Assembly (NCBI RefSeq): GCF_006715785.1
Contig: NZ_VFNX01000001.1
Coordinates: 5,498,001-5,562,000, forward strand
Source: Streptomyces puniciscabiei
GTDB taxonomy: Bacteria; Actinomycetota; Actinomycetes; Streptomycetales; Streptomycetaceae
DNA: 64,000 nt
Direction: 5' to 3'
Made by a program: the position numbers and the translations under genes. Positions 9,197 to 18,357 of the stretch are shown piece by piece. The notes under the pieces are model-generated. The model was not told the origin of the DNA and did not search any database. It worked only from the letters and a program-made list of their open reading frames with translations. The stretch's first letter is position 1. Each line of letters starts with the position of its first letter.

Positions 9197-9282
9197 GGCG
9201 GCGCTCTCTTCGTTCTCTGGGTCGGTGTCCGGGGTCAACTCCACCGATCTTAGGTCCAAAGGCCTCGTAACCATCGGTTTGA

Positions 9283-9311
9283 TTTGAGAGACTCAAACTC
9301 TTCCTTATAAT
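9283..9311 (+). promoter_or_regulatory. Promoter with palindromic operator for the amino-acid ABC operon
   Basis: A consensus -10 TATAAT at 9306-9311 is preceded by TTGAGA at 9284-9289, a 16-bp spacer. Overlapping the -35 is a perfect inverted repeat TTTGAG-AGA-CTCAAA at 9283-9297. A repressor bound there would block RNA polymerase, and because the aminotransferase is divergent it could affect both sides. The regulator is not in the window. Confidence 0.6.
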
Positions 9312-9347
9312 CGGAACCCACAGTTCCCCCACAGAGAAGATCCCCCC

Positions 9348-10199
9348 ATGAAAACGCTCCTCGGACGCCGGAACCGCCTCCTGGCTGCCACCACCGCGAC
9401 CGCCGGGCTGGCCCTCGTCGTGGCCGGCTGCTCCTCGAACGGCAACGGGGGGAGCGGCGGTGCCACCGTCAAGGGGGTCCACGTCGTCAAGGCCGGTCAG
9501 CTGACCACCTGCACCCACCTGCCGTACCCGCCCTTCCAGTCGGAGATCAACGGCGAGGTGCAGGGCTTCGACGTCTCCCTCATCGACCTCGTCGCCAAGA
9601 ACCTCGGCGTCAAACAGAGAATCGTCGACACGCCCTTCGAGAACTTCAAGACCGGCGCCTTCCTGAACTCCGGCCAGTGCGACCTGGCCGCCGCCGGCAT
9701 GACGATCACGCCCGAGCGCAAGAAGAACGTCGACTTCTCCGACCCGTACTTCGAGGCCACCCAGGCCGTGCTCGTCGCCAAGAACAGCGGCATCAACTCC
9801 CTCGCCGACGTCAAGGCCAAGGGCAAGAAGCTCGGCGCCCAGGCGCAGACCACCGGCGAGGACTACGTCAAGGGCAAGGGCTACGACCCGATCTCCTTCG
9901 AGTCCTCCGACGCGGTCCTCAACGGCCTGCGCACCGGCCAGGTGCAGGCCGTCGTCATCGACTACCCGGTGGTCCAGGGCTGGCTGAAGGACAAGGCCAA
10001 CGCGGACAAGTTCAAGGTCGTCGACAACCTCAAGACCGGCGAGCAGTACGGCTTCACGGTCAAGAAGGGCAACACGGCGCTGCGCGAGGCCATCAACAAG
10101 GCTCTGAAGGACGCCAAGGCCGACGGCACCTACAAGAAGCTCTACGAGCAGTGGATCGGCCCGTACAACCCCTCCGTGGCCTCTCCCGCCGCCTCATGA
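9348..10199 (+). CDS. Amino-acid ABC transporter substrate-binding lipoprotein
   Basis: A 283-aa family 3 solute-binding protein. The signal peptide ends in the lipobox LVVAGC with the lipidated cysteine at C28, followed by a Gly/Ser linker, so it is membrane-anchored outside the cell. The mature part has the family opening [33 protein letters not shown], then [29 protein letters not shown]. It starts a three-gene operon in which both following genes overlap by 4 nt. Family 3 proteins bind polar amino acids such as glutamate, glutamine or cystine; the exact ligand is not determinable here. Confidence 0.93.
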   Translation: MKTLLGRRNRLLAATTATAGLALVVAGCSSNGNGGSGGATVKGVHVVKAGQLTTCTHLPYPPFQSEINGEVQGFDVSLIDLVAKNLGVKQRIVDTPFENFKTGAFLNSGQCDLAAAGMTITPERKKNVDFSDPYFEATQAVLVAKNSGINSLADVKAKGKKLGAQAQTTGEDYVKGKGYDPISFESSDAVLNGLRTGQVQAVVIDYPVVQGWLKDKANADKFKVVDNLKTGEQYGFTVKKGNTALREAINKALKDAKADGTYKKLYEQWIGPYNPSVASPAAS

Positions 10200-11025
10200 C
10201 CGACACGGACACAGAACTCCGGCCGAGGAAGAAGGGGCTGACGCGGCGTCAGAGGCGTCGGCTGTCCCGCGGCGTGCAGTACGTCGTCTTCGTCGCCGCC
10301 GTGATCGCGATCGCGGTCACGGCGGACTGGGGCCGGCTGCAGAACCAGTTCGCGCAGGGCGGCATCGCCAAGCAGATGTGGCCGGACGTCATCACGCTGG
10401 CGCTGAAGAACACCGTGCTGTACACGGTGTCCGGCTTTGTCCTCGGACTGGTGCTCGGCCTGGTCATCGCGCTGATGCGGCTGTCCTCCGTCGGGCCGTA
10501 CCGCTGGGTGGCCGGCATCTACATCGAGGTCTTCCGCGGGCTGCCCGCCCTGCTGATCTTCGTCTTCATCGCCGTGGCCGTACCGCTGGCCTTCCCCGGC
10601 ACCGAGATTCCGGGCGGCACCTACGGCAAGGGCGCCCTCGGCCTGGGCCTCATCGGCGCCGCCTACATGGCGGAGACCTTCCGCGCCGGTATCCAGGCGG
10701 TGCCCAGGGGGCAGATGGAGGCGGCCCGTTCCCTGGGCTTCTCGCCCGCCAGGGCCATGATCTCCATCATCATCCCGCAGGCCTTCCGGATCATCCTGCC
10801 GCCGCTCACCAACGAGCTGATCATGCTCTTCAAGGACTCCTCGCTGGTGCTGCTGCTCGGCGTGACCCTGGAGGAGCGGGAACTGTCCAAGTACGGCCGG
10901 GACCTGGCCAGTACGACCGCCAACTCCACGCCGATCCTGGTCGCGGGCCTGTGCTACCTGCTGGTCACCATCCCGCTCGGCTTCGTCGCCCGCCGGCTCG
11001 AGGCCAGGGCCCAGGAGGAGATCAA

Positions 11026-11029
<4 letters not shown>
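10196..11029 (+). CDS. Amino-acid ABC transporter permease
   Basis: A 277-aa integral membrane permease of the HisM/GlnP type. After a basic cytoplasmic N-terminus ([18 protein letters not shown]) come about five membrane segments. The EAA loop that docks on the ATPase is visible as [39 protein letters not shown] 10196 overlaps the previous stop (ATGA), so translation is coupled. It pairs with the lipoprotein and ATPase on either side as a complete importer, with the permease probably homodimeric. Confidence 0.93.
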
Positions 11030-11820
<791 letters not shown>

Positions 11821-11853
11821 GTCGTCCGGCCGTGGGCCGTTAGGGTGCGAGGC

Positions 11854-12945
11854 ATGAGCGATGGCGCCGTGCTGCACGTGAAGGGGCGGGTCCTCGTCGG
11901 GCCCGAGGACGTCCGCGACGAGCTGTGGGTGGTCGGCGGCAGGGTGTCGTACGACCGCCCCGCCGGGGCCCGTGACGTCCGCACCGTCGAGGGCTGGGCG
12001 CTGCCCGGACTGGTCGACGCCCACTGCCACGTCGGCCTGGGCCCGCACGGCCCGGTCGAGAAGGACGTGGCCGAGAAGCAGGCCCTCACCGACCGGGAGG
12101 CGGGCACCCTGCTGATCCGCGACGCCGGGTCCCCCTCCGACACCCGCTGGATCGACGACCGCGAGGACCTGCCGAAGATCATCCGGGCCGGCCGGCACAT
12201 CGCCCGCACCCGCCGCTACATCCGCGACTTCGCCTGGGAGATCGAACCGGAGGACCTCGTCGCCTACGTCGCCCAGGAGGCCCGGCGCGGCGACGGCTGG
12301 GTCAAGCTGGTCGGCGACTGGATCGACCGCGACCTCGGCGACCTCGCCCCCTGCTGGCCGCGCGAGGCGATCGAGGCGGCCATCGCCGAGGCCCACCGGC
12401 TCGGCGCCCGCGTCACCGCGCACTGCTTCGCCGAGAGCTCCCTGCGCGACCTGGTCGAGGCGGGCATCGACTGCATCGAGCACGCGACGGGGCTGACCGA
12501 CGACCTGATCCCGCTCTTCGCCGAGCGCGGGGTCGCGATCGTCCCCACCCTCGTCAACATCGCCACCTTCCCGCGGCTCGCGGCCGGCGGTGACGCCAGG
12601 TTCCCGCGCTGGTCGGCGCACATGCGCAGGCTCCACGGGCGCCGCTACGACACCGTGCGCGGCGCCTACGACGCCGGGATCCCGGTGTTCGTCGGCACGG
12701 ACGCCGGCGGCTCGCTGGCCCACGGCCTGGTCGCGGCCGAGGTGGCCGAGCTGGTCACCGCGGGCATCCCCGCCGTGGCCGCCGTGTCCGCGACGAGCTG
12801 GGGCGCCCGTGCCTGGCTCGGCCGCCCCGGCCTTGAGGAGGGCGCGCCGGCCGACCTGGTGGTGTACGAGGGCGACCCGCGCGCCGACGTACGGGTGCTG
12901 GCGGCACCGCGCCGGGTGGTGCTGAACGGGCTCGTGGTCGAGTAG
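11854..12945 (+). CDS. Amidohydrolase family protein
   Basis: A 363-aa metal-dependent hydrolase of the imidazolonepropionase/prolidase-like amidohydrolase group. The beta1 metal motif is WALPGLVDAHCHVGLG (H-x-H). Further metal/substrate histidines are in ARVTAHCFAESS and DCIEHATGLTDD, and the final aspartate is in VFVGTDAGGSLAHGL. The C-terminal small beta domain ends ADVRVLAAPRRVVLNGLVVE. ATG 11854 (MSDGAVLH) is preferred over an in-frame GTG nine bases upstream. It lies 33 bp after the ABC operon and may be co-transcribed; the substrate is unknown. Confidence 0.88.
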   Translation: MSDGAVLHVKGRVLVGPEDVRDELWVVGGRVSYDRPAGARDVRTVEGWALPGLVDAHCHVGLGPHGPVEKDVAEKQALTDREAGTLLIRDAGSPSDTRWIDDREDLPKIIRAGRHIARTRRYIRDFAWEIEPEDLVAYVAQEARRGDGWVKLVGDWIDRDLGDLAPCWPREAIEAAIAEAHRLGARVTAHCFAESSLRDLVEAGIDCIEHATGLTDDLIPLFAERGVAIVPTLVNIATFPRLAAGGDARFPRWSAHMRRLHGRRYDTVRGAYDAGIPVFVGTDAGGSLAHGLVAAEVAELVTAGIPAVAAVSATSWGARAWLGRPGLEEGAPADLVVYEGDPRADVRVLAAPRRVVLNGLVVE

Positions 12946-13113
12946 CAGCGCAGAGGCGCAGGGAGCGCACGGGAACGGCTGTGCCCGGTGATCCGAATCG
13001 GTGTGCGAGAAATCCACGTTTGAGTGAAGTGACCCTGGATAGCTGACCGTTCACCCACAGTGGGTACAAGGTTGACGGGTCCCAAGCATGTTCCCACTGG
13101 GGGTCCCACCGCC

Positions 13114-14040
13114 TTGAACAGCAACAACTTCCGCATGCCCGCACGCCGTCTCGCCACCGTCGCGACGGTCACCGCCCTGGCCGCCGGTCCCGCGGCCCTG
13201 GGCGCGGGCGCCGCGCACGCGACCACCGACCACGGTCGCGCCACCGCCGTCGTCCTGCGCACCGGCCTCGACGTCTCCCTCCTGAACAAGACCGTCGACG
13301 TCCCGCTCGCGGTCTCCCTCAACGAGGTCCAGGCACCGAGCAGCGCCGACAGGACCGCGTTGTCCGCCCGGCTCGACGGCGTGGCGGGCGGCAAGCCGTT
13401 CGCGGTCCTCGGCGCCGACGTCGCCTCGGCGAAGGCCACGGTGACCGCCGGGCGCGCCGAGGGCTCGGTCCGGCTCGTCGACGCCAGGCTGCACGTCCCC
13501 GGCCTGCCCCTGCTGTCCCTCATCGAGGTCGGCACGGTCACCGCCAGGGCGACCTGCGAGGCGGGCAGGGCGCCCGTGGCCGACGCGAACGTCCTCGGCG
13601 CCGTCACGGTCCTCGGCAAGCGCGTCACCCTCACCGCCGGCGGCCCGACCGAGGTCAGGGTGCCCGGCGTCGGCGAGGTCCGTCTCGACCTCGCCCAGCG
13701 GCGCACCACGACCCGTACGGCCGCCGCCACCGCCCTCGAACTCAAGGTCTCCGTCAACCCTCCCCCAGACTCCGTCCGGGGGTACCCCCAGCTCAACGTC
13801 GCCGACGTGGAGGGCACGGTCACCCTGGCGAAGGCCACCTGCGAGTCCCCGGCGGCCGCGCCCACCGGCCACCCGGTGCCGAGCCACGACCCAGCCGCCG
13901 GCGTGAAGCCGCAGGGCGCCCGGAACGACCTCGCGGAGACCGGCGGCAGCTCCGCGACCCCGTACATCGCGGGCGGCGCGCTGGCGCTGGTGCTGCTCGG
14001 CGGGGGAGCGGTGACGGTGGCCCGGCGCCGCAAGGGCTGA
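13114..14040 (+). CDS. LAETGG-anchored secreted surface protein (SCO1860-like)
   Basis: A 308-aa surface protein: a signal peptide (about residues 1-45, ending GAGAAHA), a beta-rich extracellular part, then a sortase signal LAETGG near residue 276. A membrane helix (TPYIAGGALALVLLGGGAVTV) and a basic tail RRRKG follow. It should be covalently fixed to the cell wall by a class E-type sortase. The TTG at 13114 has a purine-rich GGGGG upstream; ATG 13135 is the alternative. It is unusual in that a GC-rich dispersed palindrome is inserted in frame at 13760-13790, encoding a P-rich loop, and the stop-codon region is tandemly duplicated. The ligand is unknown. Confidence 0.85.
   Translation: MNSNNFRMPARRLATVATVTALAAGPAALGAGAAHATTDHGRATAVVLRTGLDVSLLNKTVDVPLAVSLNEVQAPSSADRTALSARLDGVAGGKPFAVLGADVASAKATVTAGRAEGSVRLVDARLHVPGLPLLSLIEVGTVTARATCEAGRAPVADANVLGAVTVLGKRVTLTAGGPTEVRVPGVGEVRLDLAQRRTTTRTAAATALELKVSVNPPPDSVRGYPQLNVADVEGTVTLAKATCESPAAAPTGHPVPSHDPAAGVKPQGARNDLAETGGSSATPYIAGGALALVLLGGGAVTVARRRKG
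13760..13790. repeat. Dispersed GC-rich palindromic (REP-like) element inside a gene
   Basis: A 31-bp stretch built as CTCCCCCAGACTCC followed by GTCCGGGGGTACCCCCA. It contains the complementary runs CCCCC/GGGGG and the palindrome GGGGGTACCCCC. I recognise this as a repeat scattered widely in Streptomyces intergenic regions. Here it lies inside an open reading frame without breaking it and encodes part of NPPPDSVRGYPQ. Confidence 0.7.
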
Positions 14041-14078
14041 CTCCACCCGGTGTCGCAAGGGCTGACTCCACCCGGTGT
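14029..14078 (+). repeat. 25-bp perfect tandem duplication spanning a stop codon
   Basis: The 25 bases at 14029-14053 are repeated exactly at 14054-14078. The unit begins CGCAAGGGCTGACTCC and includes the last codons and the TGA stop (14038-14040) of the LAETGG protein gene. The second copy is non-coding. It looks like a recent slippage or duplication event. Confidence 0.9.
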
Positions 14079-14111
14079 CGCTCCTCGCCCGGCCGTCGGA
14101 CGGGCCCGCCG

Positions 14112-14711
14112 TCACGCCGGGTAGGGAGCGGCCTCCCGGCCCGACCGGAGCGTGGCCGCCCACCAGGACAGCTGGTCCAACAGGATCTTGGCGTAGCCGG
14201 GGGCCTGCTCGTCCAGCGGGCGGCCGTCCTGCCAGGAGGTGAAGTAGTTCGGGAAGGCGAGACCCTCCCGGATGGTCACCGCGTGCAGCTCGGTCAGCAC
14301 GTTCTCCAGGTGCAGCACGGCATGCCGTCCGCCCGCCGCCCCGCCGTAGCTGACGAACGCGACCGGCTTGGCCGTCCACTGCGTGAAGTGCCAGTCGATC
14401 GCGGCCTTCAGCGAGGCGGGATAGCTGTGGTTGTACTCGGGCGTGACGACGACGAACGCGTCGGCCTCCTCCAGCGCCGAGGTCAGCCGGGCCATCCCCG
14501 CCGGACGCGGATAGGCGTCCCCGGCGAACCTGGGCGACTCGGCGGGCAGCGCCAACGGGATCTCGATGTCCGCCAGATCGACGACGTCGACCTCGAACCC
14601 GCCGTGCTGCCGGGCCTGTTCGGCCACCCACGACCCGACGACCGGTCCGAACCGGCCCTCCCGCACGCTTCCGACGACGACCAGCAACCTGTGTGTGTTC
14701 GTGTTCTCCAT
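14112..14711 (-). CDS. NADPH-dependent FMN reductase (flavodoxin-like)
   Basis: A 199-aa flavodoxin-fold oxidoreductase. The FMN phosphate loop is VVVGSVREGRFGPVVG. The second flavin contact is VTPEYNHSYPASLKAAIDW, the hallmark of the NADPH-dependent FMN/quinone/azo reductase family, followed by PVAFVSYGGAAGGRHAV. ATG 14711 (MENTNTHR) is chosen over an in-frame GTG 9 bases upstream, which lengthens the protein by three residues. It is divergent from the XRE regulator at 14826, which may control it (inference). Confidence 0.9.
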   Translation of the reverse strand: MENTNTHRLLVVVGSVREGRFGPVVGSWVAEQARQHGGFEVDVVDLADIEIPLALPAESPRFAGDAYPRPAGMARLTSALEEADAFVVVTPEYNHSYPASLKAAIDWHFTQWTAKPVAFVSYGGAAGGRHAVLHLENVLTELHAVTIREGLAFPNYFTSWQDGRPLDEQAPGYAKILLDQLSWWAATLRSGREAAPYPA

Positions 14712-14825
14712 GCCCACCACGATCGGACGCCCGGCACCGCACAGCCAGGCCGGGCGCAGGCTGGCCCCCGCAGGGCCACCCTGAGCACTCGGCGACCGTC
14801 GGCCCGCCGACCTACCCTTCCCCCC

Positions 14826-15662
14826 ATGGGCACACCACTGGGGGACTTCGTCCGGGCCAAGCGTGACAGCATCCAGCCGGAGACACTGGGCCTGCCGGAA
14901 CGCGGCCGCCGCCGGTCACCGGGCCTGCGCCGGCTGGACCTCGCCGCACGGGCCGGCATCAGCGTCGAGTATCTGACCCGCATCGAACAGGGCCGCGACC
15001 GCAACCCCTCGGTGTCCGTGGTCAACGCCCTCGCCGACGCGCTCAGCCTCGACCCCGCCGAGCGCAACCACCTGCGCTACCTCGCGAAGATCACCGGCGG
15101 CGCCCGCACCGCCCACCGCCGCCCGGCCCCGCCCCGCCGGGACGTCCGCCCCGCGCTGCGCCGGACGCTGGGCCTGCTGGAACCGGGCATCGCCGTCGTG
15201 ACCAACCGCCTCGGCGACATCCTCGCCCGCACCAGCGGCTACGAGCTGGTGACCGCCGGCACCGGGCTGCTCGACGGCGACACCCCCAACCTCACCCGGT
15301 ACGTCTTCACCGACCCCCGCGCACGCGCCTTCTTCGCCGACTGGGACGAGGTCGCCGACGAGCAGGCCTTCGACCTGTGGCTCGGTCCGACCGCCGAGAC
15401 CTCCGAATGGCTCAGCGCGGAACTGGCCCCCGTCGCGGGCCCGGAGTTCACCCGCCGCATGAACCGCCACGTGGTGCCACAGCGCGGCGCCCTCCGCCTC
15501 AACCACCCCACGGGGCCCGAACTCCGGTTCACCCGAGAGACCCTGGACGCCTCCGCCGACGCCCAGCAGCTGGTGGTGTACCTGCCGGCGGACGAGGAGA
15601 CGACGGAGGCGCTGGCCGGACTCCGGGCACATACGAGGGTCAGGCTGAGGGCGATCTCGTAA
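14826..15662 (+). CDS. XRE-family regulator with MmyB-like ligand domain
   Basis: A 278-aa regulator. Residues about 8-85 form a lambda-repressor-like HTH (DLAARAGISVEYLTRIEQGRDRNPSVSVVNALADAL). Residues about 110-270 match the MmyB-like (PAS-like) domain found fused to it throughout actinobacteria (LEPGIAVVTNRLGDILARTSGYELV, NLTRYVFTDPRARAFFADW). This class typically represses a divergent oxidoreductase or dehydrogenase gene, and the divergent FMN reductase fits. ATG 14826 directly follows a C-rich stretch with no clear RBS, so translation may be weak or leaderless. Confidence 0.9.
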   Translation: MGTPLGDFVRAKRDSIQPETLGLPERGRRRSPGLRRLDLAARAGISVEYLTRIEQGRDRNPSVSVVNALADALSLDPAERNHLRYLAKITGGARTAHRRPAPPRRDVRPALRRTLGLLEPGIAVVTNRLGDILARTSGYELVTAGTGLLDGDTPNLTRYVFTDPRARAFFADWDEVADEQAFDLWLGPTAETSEWLSAELAPVAGPEFTRRMNRHVVPQRGALRLNHPTGPELRFTRETLDASADAQQLVVYLPADEETTEALAGLRAHTRVRLRAIS

Positions 15663-15742
15663 CAGCGCCTCTCAGCCGACCGAGTCGAGGCTCGTGGGTG
15701 CCTTTCCACCGCGTCGGGCGGTGGGTGGGCGAGGACGGGGGG

Positions 15743-15784
15743 CCAGGGGGCGGAGCCCCCTGGCGGGGTCTGGGGCGGAGCCCC
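15743..15784. terminator. Double GC hairpin between convergent genes (dispersed Streptomyces repeat)
   Basis: Two adjacent palindromes share the loop GGA: CCAGGGGGC-GGA-GCCCCCTGG at 15743-15763 and GGGGC-GGA-GCCCC at 15772-15784. This GGGGCGGAGCCCC theme is a very common Streptomyces intergenic repeat and probably terminates both the regulator (plus) and the cobalamin operon (minus). Confidence 0.7.
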
Positions 15785-15786
15785 GG

Positions 15787-16842
15787 TTACGGAAGCACAG
15801 CCGACAGCGCCTTCAGGAACCCGTTCACTGTCCCACGGTCCCGCACAGCCACCCGCACCCACTCCTCGCCGAGCCCCGGAAACGTGTCCCCCCGCCGCAC
15901 CGCATAGCCAAGGTCACGCAACCGGTGTCGTACACCGGCGGCCCCCGGCATACGGACCAGCACGAACGGCCCCTCCGCGGGCTGCACCACCCGAACGCCC
16001 CGCGAGGCGAACACCGACAACCCCTCCACGAGATGCGCCCGGTCCGCCGCGACGCGATGCGCCGCATGCCCCGCCTCGGCCAACGCCCTCGGCGCCACAC
16101 ACGCCTGGGCCGCGGCGAGGGCCGGCGTCGAGACCGGCCACAGCGGCTGCGCCCGCTCCAGTTCGGCGACGAGCTCCGCCGGAGCCAGCACGTACCCGAT
16201 CCGCAGCCCGGCCAGCCCCCACGTCTTGGTGAGACTGCGCAGCACGACCAGCCCCGGCACATCGGTCCGCCCGGCCAGCGCCTCCCGCTCACCCGGCACC
16301 GCGTCCATGAACGCCTCGTCGACCACCAACACCCGCCCGGGCCGGGCGAGTCGAGCGATCGCTCCCGCCGGATGCAGCACCGACGTCGGATTGGTCGGAT
16401 TGCCGATCACCACCAGGTCGGCGTCCTCCGGCACCGCCACCGGATCCAGCCGGAACCCGTCCTCCTCCCGCAGCAGCACCCGCTCCACGGTGTGCCCCGC
16501 GTCCCTGAGCGCCGCCTCCGGCTCGGTGAACTGCGGGTGGACGACGACCGGCCGCCGTACCTTCAGCGCGCGGGCGAGCAGCACGAACGCCTCCGCCGCC
16601 CCCGCCGTCAGCAGTACCCGCTCCACCGGCAGCCCGTGCCGCGCCGCCACCGCCGCCCGCGCGAGCCGCCCGTCCGGGTAGGCCGCCAGGGACGACAGCG
16701 AGCCGGCGATCTCCTCCCGCAGCCACGAAGGGGGCGTGTCGGCGCGGACGTTGACGGCGAGGTCGACCAGTGCCGCCCCGTCGTCCCGCACCTCGGCGTC
16801 CCCGTGATGACGCAGATCCGGTCCCGTGCCCTCAGTGCGCAT
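15787..16842 (-). CDS. cobC: PLP-dependent CobC (threonine-phosphate decarboxylase-like)
   Basis: A 351-aa class I/II aminotransferase-fold enzyme. In cobalamin synthesis this family makes (R)-1-amino-2-propanol phosphate for the nucleotide-loop linker. Visible features are LLTAGAAEAFVLLARAL (phosphate cup), VVIGNPTNPTSVLHPAG, the aspartate in VLVVDEAFMDAVPGE, and the PLP lysine in VVLRSLTKTWGLAGLRIGYVLA. ATG 16842 overlaps the cbiX stop by 11 nt, so it is coupled. It is the last gene of the cobM operon. Actinobacterial members are often called Rv2231c-like CobC; the exact amino-acid substrate is not proven. Confidence 0.88.
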   Translation of the reverse strand: MRTEGTGPDLRHHGDAEVRDDGAALVDLAVNVRADTPPSWLREEIAGSLSSLAAYPDGRLARAAVAARHGLPVERVLLTAGAAEAFVLLARALKVRRPVVVHPQFTEPEAALRDAGHTVERVLLREEDGFRLDPVAVPEDADLVVIGNPTNPTSVLHPAGAIARLARPGRVLVVDEAFMDAVPGEREALAGRTDVPGLVVLRSLTKTWGLAGLRIGYVLAPAELVAELERAQPLWPVSTPALAAAQACVAPRALAEAGHAAHRVAADRAHLVEGLSVFASRGVRVVQPAEGPFVLVRMPGAAGVRHRLRDLGYAVRRGDTFPGLGEEWVRVAVRDRGTVNGFLKALSAVLP

Positions 16843-17773
16843 GGCTGTGCGAGTGCCCCCCGTGATGGTGATGCCCGTGCCCGTGTCCATGGCCGTGGTG
16901 GCCCTCGTCGTCGGGGTGGAAGTGCGGCTGCTGAGGCAGCCCCACCTTGTCCTCGAAGCCCGGCAGCGCGATCCGGTACACGCACGAGTCGCAGTTCATG
17001 CGCAGGTCGCCCTCGACGGCCTCCTGGTACCGCTCCATCACCAGGTCCAGCAGCTCCGGCTCGGGCCCGATGACATCGGCCGACCGCACCTCGATCTCCG
17101 GGTGCGCGGCCGCCCACCCCTCGGTCTGCTGCCGCACCCGGTCCGGCAGGAGCCCGGTGAACAGGAAGTAGGGGAGTACGACGATCCTGCGCGCCCCCAG
17201 CGCCTTGCACCGGTCGAGCCCGCTCGGCACGTCCGGCGCCGCCAGCGACACGAACGCCGTCTCCACCCCGGCGTACCCGCGGCCCTCCCACAGCAGCCGG
17301 GCGGCCTTGTACACCTCGGCGTTGGCGTCGGGGTCCGTCGAGCCACGGCCCACCAGCAGCACCGTCACATCGGCCCGGTCCCGAGGCGTCCGGGCGGTCC
17401 CGTCGAGCGCGTCGTCCAGCCGCCGCTCCAGCACGCTCAGCAGTGCCGGGTGCGGGCCCAGCGGACGGCCGTAGGTGTACGAGATGCCCGGGTGCCGTTC
17501 CTTCTCGCGGGCCAGCGCGGCCGGGATGTCGCCCTTGGCGTGCCCGGCGGACACCAGCATCAGCGGCACGGCCGCGAACCGCCGTACCCCCCGCTCCACC
17601 AGCTCGGTGACGGCCTCGCCCAGCGGCGGCGGGGACAGCTCGATGAAGCCGCCCGCGACGGGCAGCTCGGGGTGGCGGCGCCCCAGCTCCCGGACGAAGT
17701 CGCGGAACGCCTCGGCTCCGGCGTCGTCACGGGTGCCGTGGCCGGCGATGAGCAGGGCGGGCGGGGTGGTCAC
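16832..17773 (-). CDS. cbiX: Sirohydrochlorin chelatase CbiX-like with His-rich tail
   Basis: A 313-aa two-domain chelatase (CbiX_L type). The first half starts LLIAGHGTRDDAGAEAF and has VSAGHAKGDIPAALA, the metal-inserting histidines. The second half repeats the fold from VLLVGRGSTDPDANAEVY. A C-terminal NCDSCVYRIALPGFEDK segment is followed by a roughly 30-residue tail that is about half histidine (GHGHGHGHHHHGGHSHSHAH), probably a Co2+ or Ni2+ store. It inserts cobalt (or iron) into sirohydrochlorin. The GTG start overlaps the cobH stop (GTGA). Confidence 0.9.
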   Translation of the reverse strand: MTTPPALLIAGHGTRDDAGAEAFRDFVRELGRRHPELPVAGGFIELSPPPLGEAVTELVERGVRRFAAVPLMLVSAGHAKGDIPAALAREKERHPGISYTYGRPLGPHPALLSVLERRLDDALDGTARTPRDRADVTVLLVGRGSTDPDANAEVYKAARLLWEGRGYAGVETAFVSLAAPDVPSGLDRCKALGARRIVVLPYFLFTGLLPDRVRQQTEGWAAAHPEIEVRSADVIGPEPELLDLVMERYQEAVEGDLRMNCDSCVYRIALPGFEDKVGLPQQPHFHPDDEGHHGHGHGHGHHHHGGHSHSHAH

Positions 17774-18357
17774 AGGGTCTCCTCAGGTGAAACGGGGTGG
17801 TACAGCAGGGCGTTGAGCGCGGCGGCGGCGACCGCCGACCCGCCCTTCTCGGACACGTTGCTCACGGCGGGCAGCCCGCTCGTCCGCAACGCGGCCTTGG
17901 ACTCGGCCGCGCCGACGAAACCGACGGGCAGGCCGATGACGAGTGCGGGGGAGGCGTCCAGGGTGAGCAGCTCCTCCAGGGCGGTCGGCGCACAGCCGAT
18001 CACCCACAGGGCCCCCGGACCGACCTCCTCGTACGCGAGCCGCACGGCACGGGCCGAACGGGTCAGTCCCGGGCCGGACTTGGCGTCCCTGAGCCGGCAG
18101 ACGGTCTCCCGCCGGGTGATGCCGGCCGCGACCATCTCCACGTCCACGACGACGGGCGCCCCGGCGTGCAGCGCCGCGTGCGCCTTCACCAGGTCGTCCT
18201 CGGCCATGACGAGATCGGTCGCGTACTCCAGGTCGGCGGCCGAGTGGATGACCCGCTCCACCACTGCCCGGGTCAGCGGCGGGAAGTGCGAGGTGTCCAG
18301 ACGTGCGCGCAGCCGCCGGAAGGACTCCTGCTCGATGGGGTGGACCACGCGATTCAC
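17770..18357 (-). CDS. cobH: Precorrin-8X methylmutase CobH/CbiC
   Basis: A 195-aa enzyme that moves the C-11 methyl group to C-12 to give hydrogenobyrinate (or the cobalt form). The catalytic histidine lies in RVIHSAADLEYATDLV, the substrate loops are PVVVDVEMVAAGITR and ALVIGLPVGFVGAAESK, and the C-terminus SNVSEKGGSAVAAAALNALLYH is typical. GTG 18357 is used because it forms a GTGA overlap with the upstream stop and gives the expected N-terminus (VHPIEQESFRRL). Longer frames read antisense through cobJ. Confidence 0.94.
   Translation of the reverse strand: MNRVVHPIEQESFRRLRARLDTSHFPPLTRAVVERVIHSAADLEYATDLVMAEDDLVKAHAALHAGAPVVVDVEMVAAGITRRETVCRLRDAKSGPGLTRSARAVRLAYEEVGPGALWVIGCAPTALEELLTLDASPALVIGLPVGFVGAAESKAALRTSGLPAVSNVSEKGGSAVAAAALNALLYHPVSPEETL

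Noticed and set aside
7403..9253. A 616-codon plus-strand frame
   Set aside because: Antisense to the DinB and aminotransferase genes, with low-complexity composition and no domain; a high-GC shadow.
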